A stretch of 64,000 nt of DNA from assembly GCF_001435975.1 (NCBI RefSeq), contig NZ_AYYR01000039.1, positions 1-64,000 on the forward strand. The letters run 5' to 3'. A model generated the notes under the pieces. It worked only from the letters and a program-made list of their open reading frames with translations. It did not search any database and was not told the DNA's origin. The translations under genes and the position numbers were made by a program. This document shows positions 8,730 through 17,073 of this stretch, piece after piece. Positions within the stretch are counted from its first letter, which is position 1. The number at the start of each line of letters is the position of its first letter. The stretch is from Secundilactobacillus collinoides DSM 20515 = JCM 1123. Its GTDB lineage: Bacteria; Bacillota; Bacilli; Lactobacillales; Lactobacillaceae.

Positions 8730-10136
8730 TCAAGCCATCTTGACGGTGGCAACCGCCTTACCCTGTAACAGTGACAGCAGGAACGCCAAAATAATAATCA
8801 CCAGCGAGACGATGAACGCCGCGTGCATTCCATAGATAAACGCTTCCGGCTGACTCGGCAGGTAGTTGGTCACCCGGAACCCCGCCTTAACGCTCATACC
8901 TAAGAACAGTGTCGTGGTCGACAGGGCCGTACCTGAAATCATCCCGATATTTCTAGCGAGCGCATTAAGACTGCCAGCGCTTCCTAATTGACTTCTTGGC
9001 ACAACAGACATGACAATGTCGCTATTCGGCGATTGAAATAGGCCAGTCCCGATAGCCATCACCACGGTGACTGCTACGTATACCCAAATTGGACTGTTGA
9101 GCCCAAGAAAGATGTATCCTGACTGACCAATAGCCACAATCAACAGCCCTAGTGTTGCAACTCGACTTTGTGAAAAATGGTCGGCCAGATAGCCGCCGAA
9201 CGGTCCGGCAAACGTCATCACGATCGGGAAAATAATCAGCAGCAATCCCGCCGCACTCGCCGATAAGTGGCGTGCATCCTCAAGGTAAAACGGCATGATG
9301 ACCACGGTAAAGAAGTTGGATAAAAAGATCAATACCGCGGCGCCCACCCCATACGTAAAGGGTTTAATTTTAAACATCGACAACGGCATCAGCGGCGAAT
9401 CCGCGCGCTTTTCACTGTGGATGAAGCCCCAGAACGTGATGATAGCAATGGCATAGAGCGCCAGTGGCAACGGTTTAAGATACCCGATTTCCTGACCAAT
9501 AAAAATGGCCACGAAAAAACTCACAATGAGCAGTGCAAAATTCAAGAATCCCGCCCAGTCTATCTTGCCGCTGGTCTCCGCGGTTGATTTCGGTAAAACA
9601 AACATCCCTAATATGATTGCAATGATACCAATTGGCAGGTTGACCCAGAAAATATAGCCCCAAGGCAGTTTCGCCAAAATAATACCGCCGACACCAGGAC
9701 CAGCAACGGCCCCCAACGCCACGAAGGTACTAATGAACCCCATTGCCCGGCCCCGTTCCTTGAGATCAAAGGTGGCCGTCGTGATGCCGTACGTGTTCGA
9801 CAGGGTCATGGCGCCGCCAAGTCCCTGGATGATACGACCAAATAGTAAAAACGGAAAGTTGATCTGCCAGCCGGATAACAACGACCCCACCAGAAAAACA
9901 ACCGTTCCAATTCTAAAGATTCGAATCTTGCCATACAGATCTCCCAGCTTCCCAAAGAACAATAGGAGTGCGCTTAAGACGATCAGGTACAGTGAGACCA
10001 CCCACTCAATTTGATTCATTGGAATGTTGAGCTGTTTGGCCATCACCGGCATGGCAACGTTGACAATGCTGGCGTCCAGATTGGACATGAACGCAAACAA
10101 CCCAATTGAAACCAATATCCACCATCGATTTTTCAT
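8730..10136 (-). CDS. MFS drug exporter, DHA2 (14-TMS) family
   Basis: Integral membrane protein of 468 residues with about 14 predicted helices. The family signatures are visible: LDASIVNVAMPVM in helix 1 (motif D1 of DHA2 pumps), GKLGDLYGKIR after helix 2 (motif A), and GPGVGGII in helix 5 (antiporter motif C). Such proteins expel lipophilic drugs or dyes using the proton gradient; the substrate cannot be predicted. The ATG at 10136 opens directly into a short basic N-terminus (MKNRWW). No regulator gene is adjacent, and the divergent neighbour is the helicase cassette. Confidence 0.88.
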   Translation of the reverse strand: MKNRWWILVSIGLFAFMSNLDASIVNVAMPVMAKQLNIPMNQIEWVVSLYLIVLSALLLFFGKLGDLYGKIRIFRIGTVVFLVGSLLSGWQINFPFLLFGRIIQGLGGAMTLSNTYGITTATFDLKERGRAMGFISTFVALGAVAGPGVGGIILAKLPWGYIFWVNLPIGIIAIILGMFVLPKSTAETSGKIDWAGFLNFALLIVSFFVAIFIGQEIGYLKPLPLALYAIAIITFWGFIHSEKRADSPLMPLSMFKIKPFTYGVGAAVLIFLSNFFTVVIMPFYLEDARHLSASAAGLLLIIFPIVMTFAGPFGGYLADHFSQSRVATLGLLIVAIGQSGYIFLGLNSPIWVYVAVTVVMAIGTGLFQSPNSDIVMSVVPRSQLGSAGSLNALARNIGMISGTALSTTTLFLGMSVKAGFRVTNYLPSQPEAFIYGMHAAFIVSLVIIILAFLLSLLQGKAVATVKMA

Positions 10137-10328
10137 TTTAATGCCCCCAATATAACCTACTTATTACGTGAATTATAACGCCATAAGCGCTGTAAGACAG
10201 TATTAAGACTTGCGCAAATACACACAAATATATGGGGTTAAGGACTTTCTCAAACACCAGTCAAGTGCCATCCTTCGACAAGTGAAACATGGTATACTTG
10301 TTGGGACTAAAATCGAAGGGGAATCAGC

Positions 10329-12740
10329 ATGAGCGTCAGTAAAATTGGAATTCGGGAACTCATTGAATTTACGCTGAAGGGCGGCGACTTAAACGCCAGT
10401 CTGAACAGCACAAACACGGCGTTAGAGGGCGCACGCATTCACCGAATGCTGCAGAGTCAGCGCGGTGACAACTACCAAAAAGAATACACACTGGACTACC
10501 CGATCACGCTTGCTGATCAGGACCTGTTAATTCATGGCCGGGCTGACGGTATTATCCTCAATGGCGACAAGACGGTTATAGAAGAAATAAAAACCTCCGA
10601 CCTTCCCTTCGAAAAACTACCTGAAAACACGCTGACCCTGTACTGGGGCCAGGCAAAAATGTACGCGTTTATTTTGATGACTGACAAAGCGTTGACTTCA
10701 CTCACCCTGCAGCTAACCTATTACCAGCGTCCAACTGAACAGGTTACAACCAAAAAAATCACCTATACATTAGCGGAAGCCACGACCTTCTTTCAGAGCG
10801 TGACCAAAGAATATGAAACGTGGCTGCAACTGCGTGCCGACCTGCGCCAGCAACGCAACGAGAGCATCGCACCATTGCAATTTCCATTTGACCATTACCG
10901 GCAAGGCCAGCGAGAATTAGCTGTCGCCGTCTACAAAGCCATTCGCCTCCAGCGTGAACTCTTCATCGAGGCGCCGACCGGTACGGGGAAAACTATTTCC
11001 ACTATTTTCCCCTGCGTCAAAGCCATGGGCGAAAACCAAATGCAACGACTGTTTTATTTAACGGCCAAGCAAAGCACCCGCCACGTCGCGGAAGAAGCCC
11101 TCACGCTGTTAGCTAAACAGCACCTGCATCTCAAAAGCATCACGTTAACCGCTAAGGACACGATCACATTTCCAGAAGAAGCCGACCTCGCACCCGAAGA
11201 AAACCCCTACATGGTGGGCTACTATGACCGGTTAAAGCCGGCGATGAAGGATGTCTTGGAGCATGAAGACGCCATTACGCGCACAACGGTTGAAACCTAT
11301 GCTCGCGAACACCAACTGGATCCGTTTGAATTTCAACTGGACCTCAGTTTATTTTGCGATGTCATCATTTGCGATTACAACTATCTGTTTGACCCGCAAG
11401 TTTACCTGCAGCGCTTCTTTGCCGTAGACCATGACGACGATAACTTTTTCTTAGTGGATGAAGCCCATAATCTAGTCAACCGGGCACGTGATATGTATTC
11501 GGCTGAACTCTCCCTCGGTGGATTGCAGGACCTGATTGATTTATCCAAAGCGCAAGCGGGCAAAAGGACACCCTTACTTTCCGCTTTCCGCAAACTTCGG
11601 AAGGCCTTTTTCACCTACAGCGGCCCAACCATGGCAAAACCAACTCACGAAAGCGTGTTTAACGCGCCCGCTGATGACTTCAACAAGGCGATTGAAAAAC
11701 TCACCGGAACCATCAGCGACTGGCTAGCTGATGAGCAGCCGCAAACGGACTTCACCAAAGCCGTTCTGAACTACTATTTCAGCTGTCTGAGTTATCTAAA
11801 GATTGCTGATTTCTACGATGATACGTTCCGTACCCGGATCATGACCGGTGATGATGAAAACCGGGACATCGTGTTTAAACAGCTTTGTCTGGACCCCAGC
11901 GCTTTTCTGCGTGATTCATTGTTGAAGGGCTGCGGCGCCGTGCTGTTTTCAGCAACCTTTTCGCCGTTATCCTATTACCAGCGGGTGTTGGGCGGAGATA
12001 CTGACAGCCTGTGTTACCAATTGCCGTCCCCGTTCCCACCAAAGCACCAGGCGATTTTGATTGCCAACTACATTGATACAACTTACCGCAATCGTGAAGC
12101 CAGTCTGCCCGATATTGTTGCCAGTATTCACACCATGGTGGCCCAAAAAAAGGGGAATTACCTTGTCTTTTTGCCGTCCTACGCCTACCTGAATACCGTT
12201 TTACAAGTCTTCCAAACGGCTTTTCCAGACGTTAAAACAATTGCGCAAACAACTGCCATGGACGAGTATACGCGACGAGATTTCCTGGCTGCATTCGATA
12301 ATGATCCTGATGAAACATTGGTCGGGTTTGCGATTCTTGGTGGCATCTTCTCGGAAGGCATCGACCTCACCGCGGACCGCCTAATTGGTGTCGGCATTGT
12401 CTCTGTCGGCTTGCCCGGAATAAGTACCGAAAACGACCTTCTGCGTGACTACTTCGACCTGCAGGATGAACCCGGCTTTGAGTACGCCTACCAACTACCA
12501 GGACTGAATCACGTGCTGCAAGCAGCCGGGCGGTTGATTCGAACCGTTCACGACCACGGGGTGATCCTGTTGATGGATCGCCGCTTCAGTGCCAATCGGT
12601 ATACCCGCTATTTTCCGCCGCACTGGCAGTATCACCGAACACTGTACAAGCAAGATGACCTCGCACCCACGATCCAACAATTCTGGCAAATGATCGACGC
12701 CGAAAAGGAGGCAGCTGATGAAAACCAAACTCACGCTTGA
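10329..12740 (+). CDS. PD-(D/E)XK nuclease-helicase fusion, XPD/DinG-type SF2 helicase
   Basis: Protein of 803 residues, probably acting on DNA. The N-terminal ~170 residues look like a Cas4/RecB-type nuclease domain (GRADGII with D73; EEIK at 85-88). The helicase follows: Walker A APTGTGKT (215-222), DEAH (377-380), motif III LFSATFSPLSYY, and late motifs GGIFSEGIDLT and QAAGRLIRTVHDHG. Related Firmicute proteins, as I recall, carry four cysteines for an iron-sulphur cluster between Walker A and DEAH. Here the corresponding stretch (about 281-333: EADLAPEENPYMVGYYDR ... HQLDPFEF) has none, so the cluster seems lost. Start: ATG with AAGGGG upstream. The next gene starts 23 bases before this stop with a strong ribosome-binding site. 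Likely role in repair or defence; not established. Confidence 0.85.
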   Translation: MSVSKIGIRELIEFTLKGGDLNASLNSTNTALEGARIHRMLQSQRGDNYQKEYTLDYPITLADQDLLIHGRADGIILNGDKTVIEEIKTSDLPFEKLPENTLTLYWGQAKMYAFILMTDKALTSLTLQLTYYQRPTEQVTTKKITYTLAEATTFFQSVTKEYETWLQLRADLRQQRNESIAPLQFPFDHYRQGQRELAVAVYKAIRLQRELFIEAPTGTGKTISTIFPCVKAMGENQMQRLFYLTAKQSTRHVAEEALTLLAKQHLHLKSITLTAKDTITFPEEADLAPEENPYMVGYYDRLKPAMKDVLEHEDAITRTTVETYAREHQLDPFEFQLDLSLFCDVIICDYNYLFDPQVYLQRFFAVDHDDDNFFLVDEAHNLVNRARDMYSAELSLGGLQDLIDLSKAQAGKRTPLLSAFRKLRKAFFTYSGPTMAKPTHESVFNAPADDFNKAIEKLTGTISDWLADEQPQTDFTKAVLNYYFSCLSYLKIADFYDDTFRTRIMTGDDENRDIVFKQLCLDPSAFLRDSLLKGCGAVLFSATFSPLSYYQRVLGGDTDSLCYQLPSPFPPKHQAILIANYIDTTYRNREASLPDIVASIHTMVAQKKGNYLVFLPSYAYLNTVLQVFQTAFPDVKTIAQTTAMDEYTRRDFLAAFDNDPDETLVGFAILGGIFSEGIDLTADRLIGVGIVSVGLPGISTENDLLRDYFDLQDEPGFEYAYQLPGLNHVLQAAGRLIRTVHDHGVILLMDRRFSANRYTRYFPPHWQYHRTLYKQDDLAPTIQQFWQMIDAEKEAADENQTHA

Positions 12741-13413
12741 AATGGAACGCACACTCTACCAATACTGTCGTGACGCCGGTGCGGTGGTCGTTGAAGAGGT
12801 CACCATGCCGGATGATCAGGGCATTGTTGACACCCTCAGCTACCAGCGTCAAGCCGATGGCCACGTGGAATGGCGCTGTTATGAACTGAAGGTGACCAAA
12901 AGCGATTTTCATTCTAAGGCCAAGCTTTCCTTTATTGGCCACTACAACTATTTCGTATTACCGTTGAAGCTTTACCGGGAAGTCGCGGATGAAATTCCGG
13001 AAAAAATCGGTGTTTTGAGTTATCAACCCTACGATGCTGAACGGCTTGCCGCAGCCGACGAACCCGTCACAGTGCCTGGATACTTCACGGTCGAACGTAA
13101 ACCGCGTTATCAGGATCTACAGTTAGACGAAGCTGACCTAACTGACCATTTCGTCCATTCGTTAGCGCGAGAAGTCGGCAAGGCCAAACGACTGGATACC
13201 GGCATTGCCCAGTACCCGACCGAACGACTGTACACCGAACTCAAAAGACGCCACCAGCACTATGACATTTACGATTCCGAAGCTAATTTTTACGACCGCT
13301 TTATTGACGAGACCAGATCCACTGCGGTGACCGCCTTGCAGGAAGAAGTCGATGCACTGAATCTTGAAATTGCGCAACTGCAATCGGTGTTGCTTAAGAA
13401 GGCAAAATCATGA
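12718..13413 (+). CDS. MmcB-like PD-(D/E)XK putative nuclease
   Basis: Protein of 231 residues. Residues 30-90 carry a restriction-endonuclease-like core: D38 in GIVDTLSY, then YELKVTKSDF (E56, K58, D63) and a following aromatic strand GHYNYFVLPLKLY, as in the MmcB DNA-repair family. The last ~40 residues form a probable coiled coil (VTALQEEVDALNLEIAQLQS). It overlaps the helicase gene by 23 bases, has AAAGGAGG before its ATG, and its TGA overlaps the next ATG, so all three genes should be made together. A sce7726-type partner role for the next protein is possible, because those partners also carry an ExK motif. Function inferred; substrate unknown. Confidence 0.65.
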   Translation: MKTKLTLEMERTLYQYCRDAGAVVVEEVTMPDDQGIVDTLSYQRQADGHVEWRCYELKVTKSDFHSKAKLSFIGHYNYFVLPLKLYREVADEIPEKIGVLSYQPYDAERLAAADEPVTVPGYFTVERKPRYQDLQLDEADLTDHFVHSLAREVGKAKRLDTGIAQYPTERLYTELKRRHQHYDIYDSEANFYDRFIDETRSTAVTALQEEVDALNLEIAQLQSVLLKKAKS

Positions 13414-14315
13414 TCTATTACCCCTATTTTCGTGGGCGTCAGTTCGACCTGCGCGCCCTTACCCAGTTTGCGGGAACCGAATACGCCAACATAGTGCCGA
13501 TCATTGAACCGGTCAAAGACTTAAACGCCTTACCGAAAACAATCAAGGCGTTTACCGCTGCAAACAATCCGTTAGCTGTTATTCAGAACCCGCAAGTTGG
13601 CCATTACCAGTACCAGGTACAACAACGTTATCCAATCAGCGACCTGCTGCTGGCGCCGAACATTGTCCCGGCATTTGTGCTCACGCCCCTGCTGCCGCCG
13701 GAACTCCTGACCGCGAATCCTAAAGCCGTTGTCATTGTCCAGCATTTTGATGACCTCCGACTCTTTGTACAACGTGATTGGCTGCCCGAAACTGTCACGT
13801 TGCTTGCAGCTCCGGAGGCCCGCGTACGGCAGCTCTTGCGTGGTCGACAATTTGGCCATCTGTTTGACCATTTTCCATTTCCGGATCACAGTGCGGACTT
13901 TGCTGACATGACCGATAGTTTCTATTCAACAGATGCTGAGTTTGCGCGTTTTTATGGTGAAATCGGCTTCAGCGACTATCTGACTATGGGCCACACCTAC
14001 TCCGAGCAAGGCCATCCCAGCCGCGCTGTAACTTTGCACCTGACTTATTTGAAAGACAATCAGGTACGGGTCCACCACTTTGTTTCTGACCAGCACGATG
14101 ATTTTGCCCACCCGAAAGAAAAGTTTTTTGAGGCGCTGACAAAGACAACGGCTTGGATCACTCGGCAACCAGAAGTGAACTTAACCCCAACAACCGCACG
14201 ACTGCAGGAACTTTCAACAATGCGTAAATTTCCCGGAATGGGTATTTTGAAACAACTCATGATCACCCACCACCTTGAAATTATGAATCGATATCTGCAC
14301 CAAAATAACGACTAA
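13410..14315 (+). CDS. sce7725 / beta-family-like protein
   Basis: Protein of 301 residues with the N-terminal pattern I associate with the sce7725 family and phage T4 beta-like proteins: YYPYFRGRQFDLRAL, then VPIIEPVK (30-36) and VIQNPQVGHY (58-66). The rest is hydrophobic-alternating, consistent with a TIM-barrel-like fold, with no membrane segment. Its ATG overlaps the TGA of the previous gene. Members of this family often accompany a small ExK-containing protein (sce7726), which would match the upstream gene. The biochemical activity is not known to me. Third and last gene of the cassette. Confidence 0.65.
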   Translation: MIYYPYFRGRQFDLRALTQFAGTEYANIVPIIEPVKDLNALPKTIKAFTAANNPLAVIQNPQVGHYQYQVQQRYPISDLLLAPNIVPAFVLTPLLPPELLTANPKAVVIVQHFDDLRLFVQRDWLPETVTLLAAPEARVRQLLRGRQFGHLFDHFPFPDHSADFADMTDSFYSTDAEFARFYGEIGFSDYLTMGHTYSEQGHPSRAVTLHLTYLKDNQVRVHHFVSDQHDDFAHPKEKFFEALTKTTAWITRQPEVNLTPTTARLQELSTMRKFPGMGILKQLMITHHLEIMNRYLHQNND

Positions 14316-14603
14316 AGACTGCCAACAAAAGCGCTCTTTGGTCGTTTGTTATTGGTTTTCAATTATGGGTCACGAATCGTTTAGAAGATTTAAGTGATGG
14401 GGCAGTTGATGCCAGCGGTGCCGGCATTCATCGGCAAGAATAATGCCATTTATCCCGATGAAACGTTAATTTAGGTATAATTCTGGCTACTAATGCCGTT
14501 TTATCTGCGATGTCTAACGATGTGCTCTCAATCGTGTGATCATTCCCCCTTCTTGTCCCCACAGCAAACTATGGTAAACTATCCTTCAGAGGTTAGGTGA
14601 ACA

Positions 14604-15227
14604 ATGAAATTATCGGAAAAATTAAAATACTGCCGTACGAAGGCAAATCTGACTCAGGGAGAGGTTTCGGACTTGATTCACGTGTCCCGCAAAACCATCT
14701 CGGGTTGGGAAAGCGACCGCAGTTTCCCGGATATTAACGGTCTGGTCGCACTCAGTGACCTTTACCATGTTTCAGTCGATGATCTGGTTCGGGATGACCG
14801 GCTGCTGGAACACTACGCAATTGAATCCAAGCACAACAAACGAGAACAAAAAGTCATGAAATATGCCTACTACGTCAATATTTTGATGTGGCTGGTCAGT
14901 TATTTGAATTTCTTTCATCCGCACGGCTTTCACACGCCATTAATTGCATTTCTAGTCGTCATTAACGAAGTCGTTTTTCTGACATATTTTAACGATTGGC
15001 AACGTTTTGCGGGTCGTCGTGGCTGGATTTTATTAGCACTCATTGTCTTCGTGGCAGTCTTTGCCCTGCACGTTTATATCAATTTACTGATTCCAACGAT
15101 CATCACTTGGCATCATTTGCAGAACTATAGTTTTTTGAATGGGTTATTTTTAGGCCGCTACATTTTGATTCTGCTGATTAGTGTCAGCATCGAGATTATG
15201 GTGTTTTTTCGGCCTTCAGGGAAATAA
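14604..15227 (+). CDS. XRE-family regulator with C-terminal membrane domain
   Basis: Protein of 207 residues. Residues 1-66 form a Cro/C1-type helix-turn-helix (LTQGEVSDLIHVSRKTISGWE) with the typical SVDDLV ending. From about residue 85 onward there are four hydrophobic helices, so the DNA-binding domain is probably tethered to the membrane. Such membrane-anchored XRE proteins are common in lactobacilli and often control envelope or export genes; no obvious target is adjacent. AGAGGTTAGGTG precedes the ATG. The 288-base gap upstream shows only a weak promoter-like stretch (TTGTCC - TAAACT). Confidence 0.8.
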   Translation: MKLSEKLKYCRTKANLTQGEVSDLIHVSRKTISGWESDRSFPDINGLVALSDLYHVSVDDLVRDDRLLEHYAIESKHNKREQKVMKYAYYVNILMWLVSYLNFFHPHGFHTPLIAFLVVINEVVFLTYFNDWQRFAGRRGWILLALIVFVAVFALHVYINLLIPTIITWHHLQNYSFLNGLFLGRYILILLISVSIEIMVFFRPSGK

Positions 15228-15265
15228 AAAGAGCTTGAGAAATTTGTATTTCTCAGGCTCTTTTA
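15226..15265 (+). terminator. Terminator of the XRE regulator gene
   Basis: AAAAAGAGCTTGAGAAA / TTTCTCAGGCTCTTTT hairpin beginning at the stop codon. Confidence 0.8.
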
Positions 15266-15328
15266 TTGCCTTTTTGGCATGTAGTTGGTTTTGTGGGACT
15301 ATATGGCTGGCGGTTGTTACGTGCTTTT

Positions 15329-15384
15329 GGCTTTTTGGCTTTTTGGCTTTTTGGCTTTTTGGATTTTTGGCTTTTTGGATTTTT
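15329..15384 (+). repeat. 8-bp microsatellite, (GGCTTTTT)n
   Basis: Seven consecutive 8-bp units: four GGCTTTTT, then GGATTTTT, GGCTTTTT, GGATTTTT. It is intergenic, between the XRE terminator and two hairpin elements. Such arrays can vary in length by slippage. Confidence 0.9.
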
Positions 15385-15492
15385 GTTTTTAGGTTTTGAG
15401 GCCGTTTTTGTATTGTGGTTCTCTTGACTGAATGCGCAACACTAAGAATAAAGACCCCATGACACAGCACTTTCATGTTCTCGAGACTAAAC

Positions 15493-15613
15493 GTGCTGCA
15501 GAAGGCAGAGGGCTCCTGCCTAAGGCACTTCGACCAAAAAAGGCAGACCCAGCCTTTTTCGGTCAAAGTGTCTTAGGCTCCGCCCTCTAAGCGCCTTCTT
15601 TCGCACTCTCTAC
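15493..15613 (+). repeat. Long-hairpin element, complete copy 2
   Basis: Outer stem GTGC/GCAC, GAAGGC/GCCTTC, AGAGGGC/GCCCTCT; inner stem CTAAGGCACTTCGACC paired to GGTCAAAGTGTCTTAG; apex GGCAGACCCAGCC. Preceded by CTCGAGACTAAAC, which recurs before the copy at 32679. It ends CTCTCTAC and is followed within 60 bases by another copy. Confidence 0.85.
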
Positions 15614-15672
15614 CACATCACCAAGTCTAAAGGCCCCCTCCGTATTGTGGGTTTATCCCCTCCAGACTAAAC

Positions 15673-15790
15673 GAGTTACGCAAAGCAAGGAGTTGCACAC
15701 AAGAGGACTCTGACACAAATGCCAAGTTCGGGCATTCGTGTCAGAGTCCTCTTGTGCTCCACTCCTTAAACGCTTTGTTCCACTCTCTAC
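15673..15790 (+). repeat. Long-hairpin element, complete copy 3
   Basis: Outer stem GAGT/ACTC, CAAAGC/GCTTTG, AAGGAGT/ACTCCTT; inner stem ACAAGAGGACTCTGACAC / GTGTCAGAGTCCTCTTGT; apex TGCCAAGTTCGGGCA. Nearly every helix differs in sequence from copy 2 while pairing is kept. The TAG stop of the membrane-protein gene (15787-15789, minus strand) lies in its terminal CTCTCTAC. Confidence 0.88.
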
Positions 15791-16071
15791 CACATCACCA
15801 TTATCAACTTCACATACCCAGCCAATAAGGTTAAACCGACAATCCACAGATTTAGATCAGCTAGCCGGCCGGCATTTTTTGTTGAAGGAAAGACAATGAA
15901 GTGGCCGCTCAGGACCATTAAACTAGTGAACATTAACATGCCATAGACTGCACTTGATGTGCTGACCAGCAGTGCGAAAAAGTTAACAATGTTGAGCATC
16001 ACGACCAAGAATTGCCCCTCCGTGATTCGGTGTTCTCGAGTACTCAATTGTAAATTAAGACGATTCATCAT
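15787..16071 (-). CDS. Small integral membrane protein
   Basis: Protein of 94 residues with three probable transmembrane helices (around FLVVMLNIVNFFALLVS, AVYGMLMFTSLMVLSGHFIVF and LWIVGLTLLAGYVKLIMVM). No family recognised. The ATG at 16071 is nine bases after GGGAG, a better distance than the TTG at 16077. Its TAG stop is part of the hairpin element at 15673-15790. It is divergent from rbsD. The stretch between 16072 and about 16320 shows only AT-rich DNA. Confidence 0.6.
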   Translation of the reverse strand: MMNRLNLQLSTREHRITEGQFLVVMLNIVNFFALLVSTSSAVYGMLMFTSLMVLSGHFIVFPSTKNAGRLADLNLWIVGLTLLAGYVKLIMVMW

Positions 16072-16322
16072 TATCAATCACTCCCATCAGTTTTCTTTTA
16101 ATTTCCATGATTATTGTAACGCACCAATCCCCGAAATAAAGGAATTTCAAGCATACTTTATCAAGTTCTAATTTAACCATAATTAGGAAAATGGGAACCC
16201 TTACATAGCGCGGTTTTCAAAATGAGACCGCTTATTAATTTCTTAAAGTAACGCCGTATTTACGGGCTTTAAACTAGTCATGATCACATCATATTTTGTG
16301 ACGCTATTCTCAAAGAAATGGT

Positions 16323-16384
16323 TGCAATCGTTTTCAGGATATGATAAAGTGTTTTTCGTTGATGATTTAGGTAAAACGATTTAC
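16323..16384 (+). promoter_or_regulatory. cre site and LacI-type operator upstream of rbsD
   Basis: TGCAATCGTTTTCA (16323-16336) fits TGNAANCGNTNNCA at every defined position, so CcpA control is likely. TTGCAA overlapping it, with TAAAGT 17 bases on, may be the promoter. Thirty-odd bases downstream lies the palindrome GTAAAACGATTTAC (16371-16384), of the kind bound by LacI-family regulators such as RbsR; no rbsR gene is in the window. Confidence 0.65.
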
Positions 16385-16484
16385 ATAAATGATTTTATTT
16401 AGATCATAGCATTTCTTAATTATTGTTGCTGGGACGGCGCCATGTCAGAAAATTTTAGGCTTCTTTGGTTGCCGTGCCAAAATC

Positions 16485-16594
16485 GAGTGCCACAAGACAA
16501 GGGGGCAGCAGAAAAGGCTCTGAAAAAAATCAGGCCCGGATATTTGTCAGAATTGCTTCTCCTCTGCTCCCAAACACTTTCTGCCACTCTCTAC
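16485..16594 (+). repeat. Long-hairpin element, degenerate copy 4, in the rbsD leader
   Basis: Starts GAGTGCCACAAG and ends CTGCCACTCTCTAC, with apex ATCAGGCCCGGAT; the arms pair less well than in other copies. It lies between the putative rbsD promoter and the rbsD ribosome-binding site, so it would be transcribed as 5' leader. An open frame through it in frame with rbsD is not taken as coding. Confidence 0.7.
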
Positions 16595-16612
16595 CCCGAA
16601 AGGATGACCATC

Positions 16613-17008
16613 TTGAAGAAAACTACTGTAATCAACTCCGAATTAGCGACCGTTATTGCTGGGATGGGCCATATGGATTGGCTTAGTATCGGCGATGCTG
16701 GCATGCCCGTTCCCATGGGTACCAAGAAAATCGATCTCGCTTTAACAAAGAACTTGCCAAGTTTCATCGATGTTTTGAAAAATATTCTTAGCGAACTTGA
16801 AGTCCAAAAAATCTACCTTGCTGATGAGATCAAAACTGACAACCCCGAACAATTGTCCGCTATCAAGGCACTTTTGCCCGAAGCTGAGGTGGCGTTCATG
16901 CCCCACACCGACCTGAAAAAGAATTTGGCAAACACTCATGCCTTTGTCCGAACAGGTGAAATGACCCCGTTTTCAAACATTATTTTAGAATCCGGTGTCA
17001 CCTTCTAA
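16613..17008 (+). CDS. rbsD: D-ribose pyranase
   Basis: Cytosolic protein of 131 residues interconverting pyranose and furanose forms of ribose before phosphorylation. Family segments are [16 protein letters not shown] near the N-terminus (with the conserved His and Asp), [11 protein letters not shown], and the C-terminal [20 protein letters not shown]. The TTG at 16613 gives [12 protein letters not shown] and exactly the usual 131 residues, with AAAGGATG before it; the ATG at 16604 sits directly on that ribosome-binding site and is less likely. It precedes an MFS sugar transporter. No rbsK is present nearby. Confidence 0.92.
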   Translation: MKKTTVINSELATVIAGMGHMDWLSIGDAGMPVPMGTKKIDLALTKNLPSFIDVLKNILSELEVQKIYLADEIKTDNPEQLSAIKALLPEAEVAFMPHTDLKKNLANTHAFVRTGEMTPFSNIILESGVTF

Positions 17009-17021
17009 GAATTTATTTTTC

Positions 17022-17039
17022 TAGTAAAACGTTTTATGA
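17022..17039 (+). promoter_or_regulatory. LacI-type operator between rbsD and the MFS gene
   Basis: Imperfect palindrome TAGTAAAACGTTTTATGA, resembling the operator-like site at 16371-16384. It lies 35 bases before the transporter start, so the transporter may have separate control. Confidence 0.45.
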
Positions 17040-17073
17040 ACTTATTCAATCGCTAAAGGAGACCTTTATTCTT

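Noticed and set aside
14316-14603. Possible short gene between the sce7725-like gene and the XRE regulator
   Set aside because: No frame with start signal and reasonable length was seen.
16442-16612. Open frame extending rbsD upstream to 16442
   Set aside because: It runs through a copy of the hairpin element, and the TTG at 16613 gives the normal 131-residue protein with a suitable ribosome-binding site.
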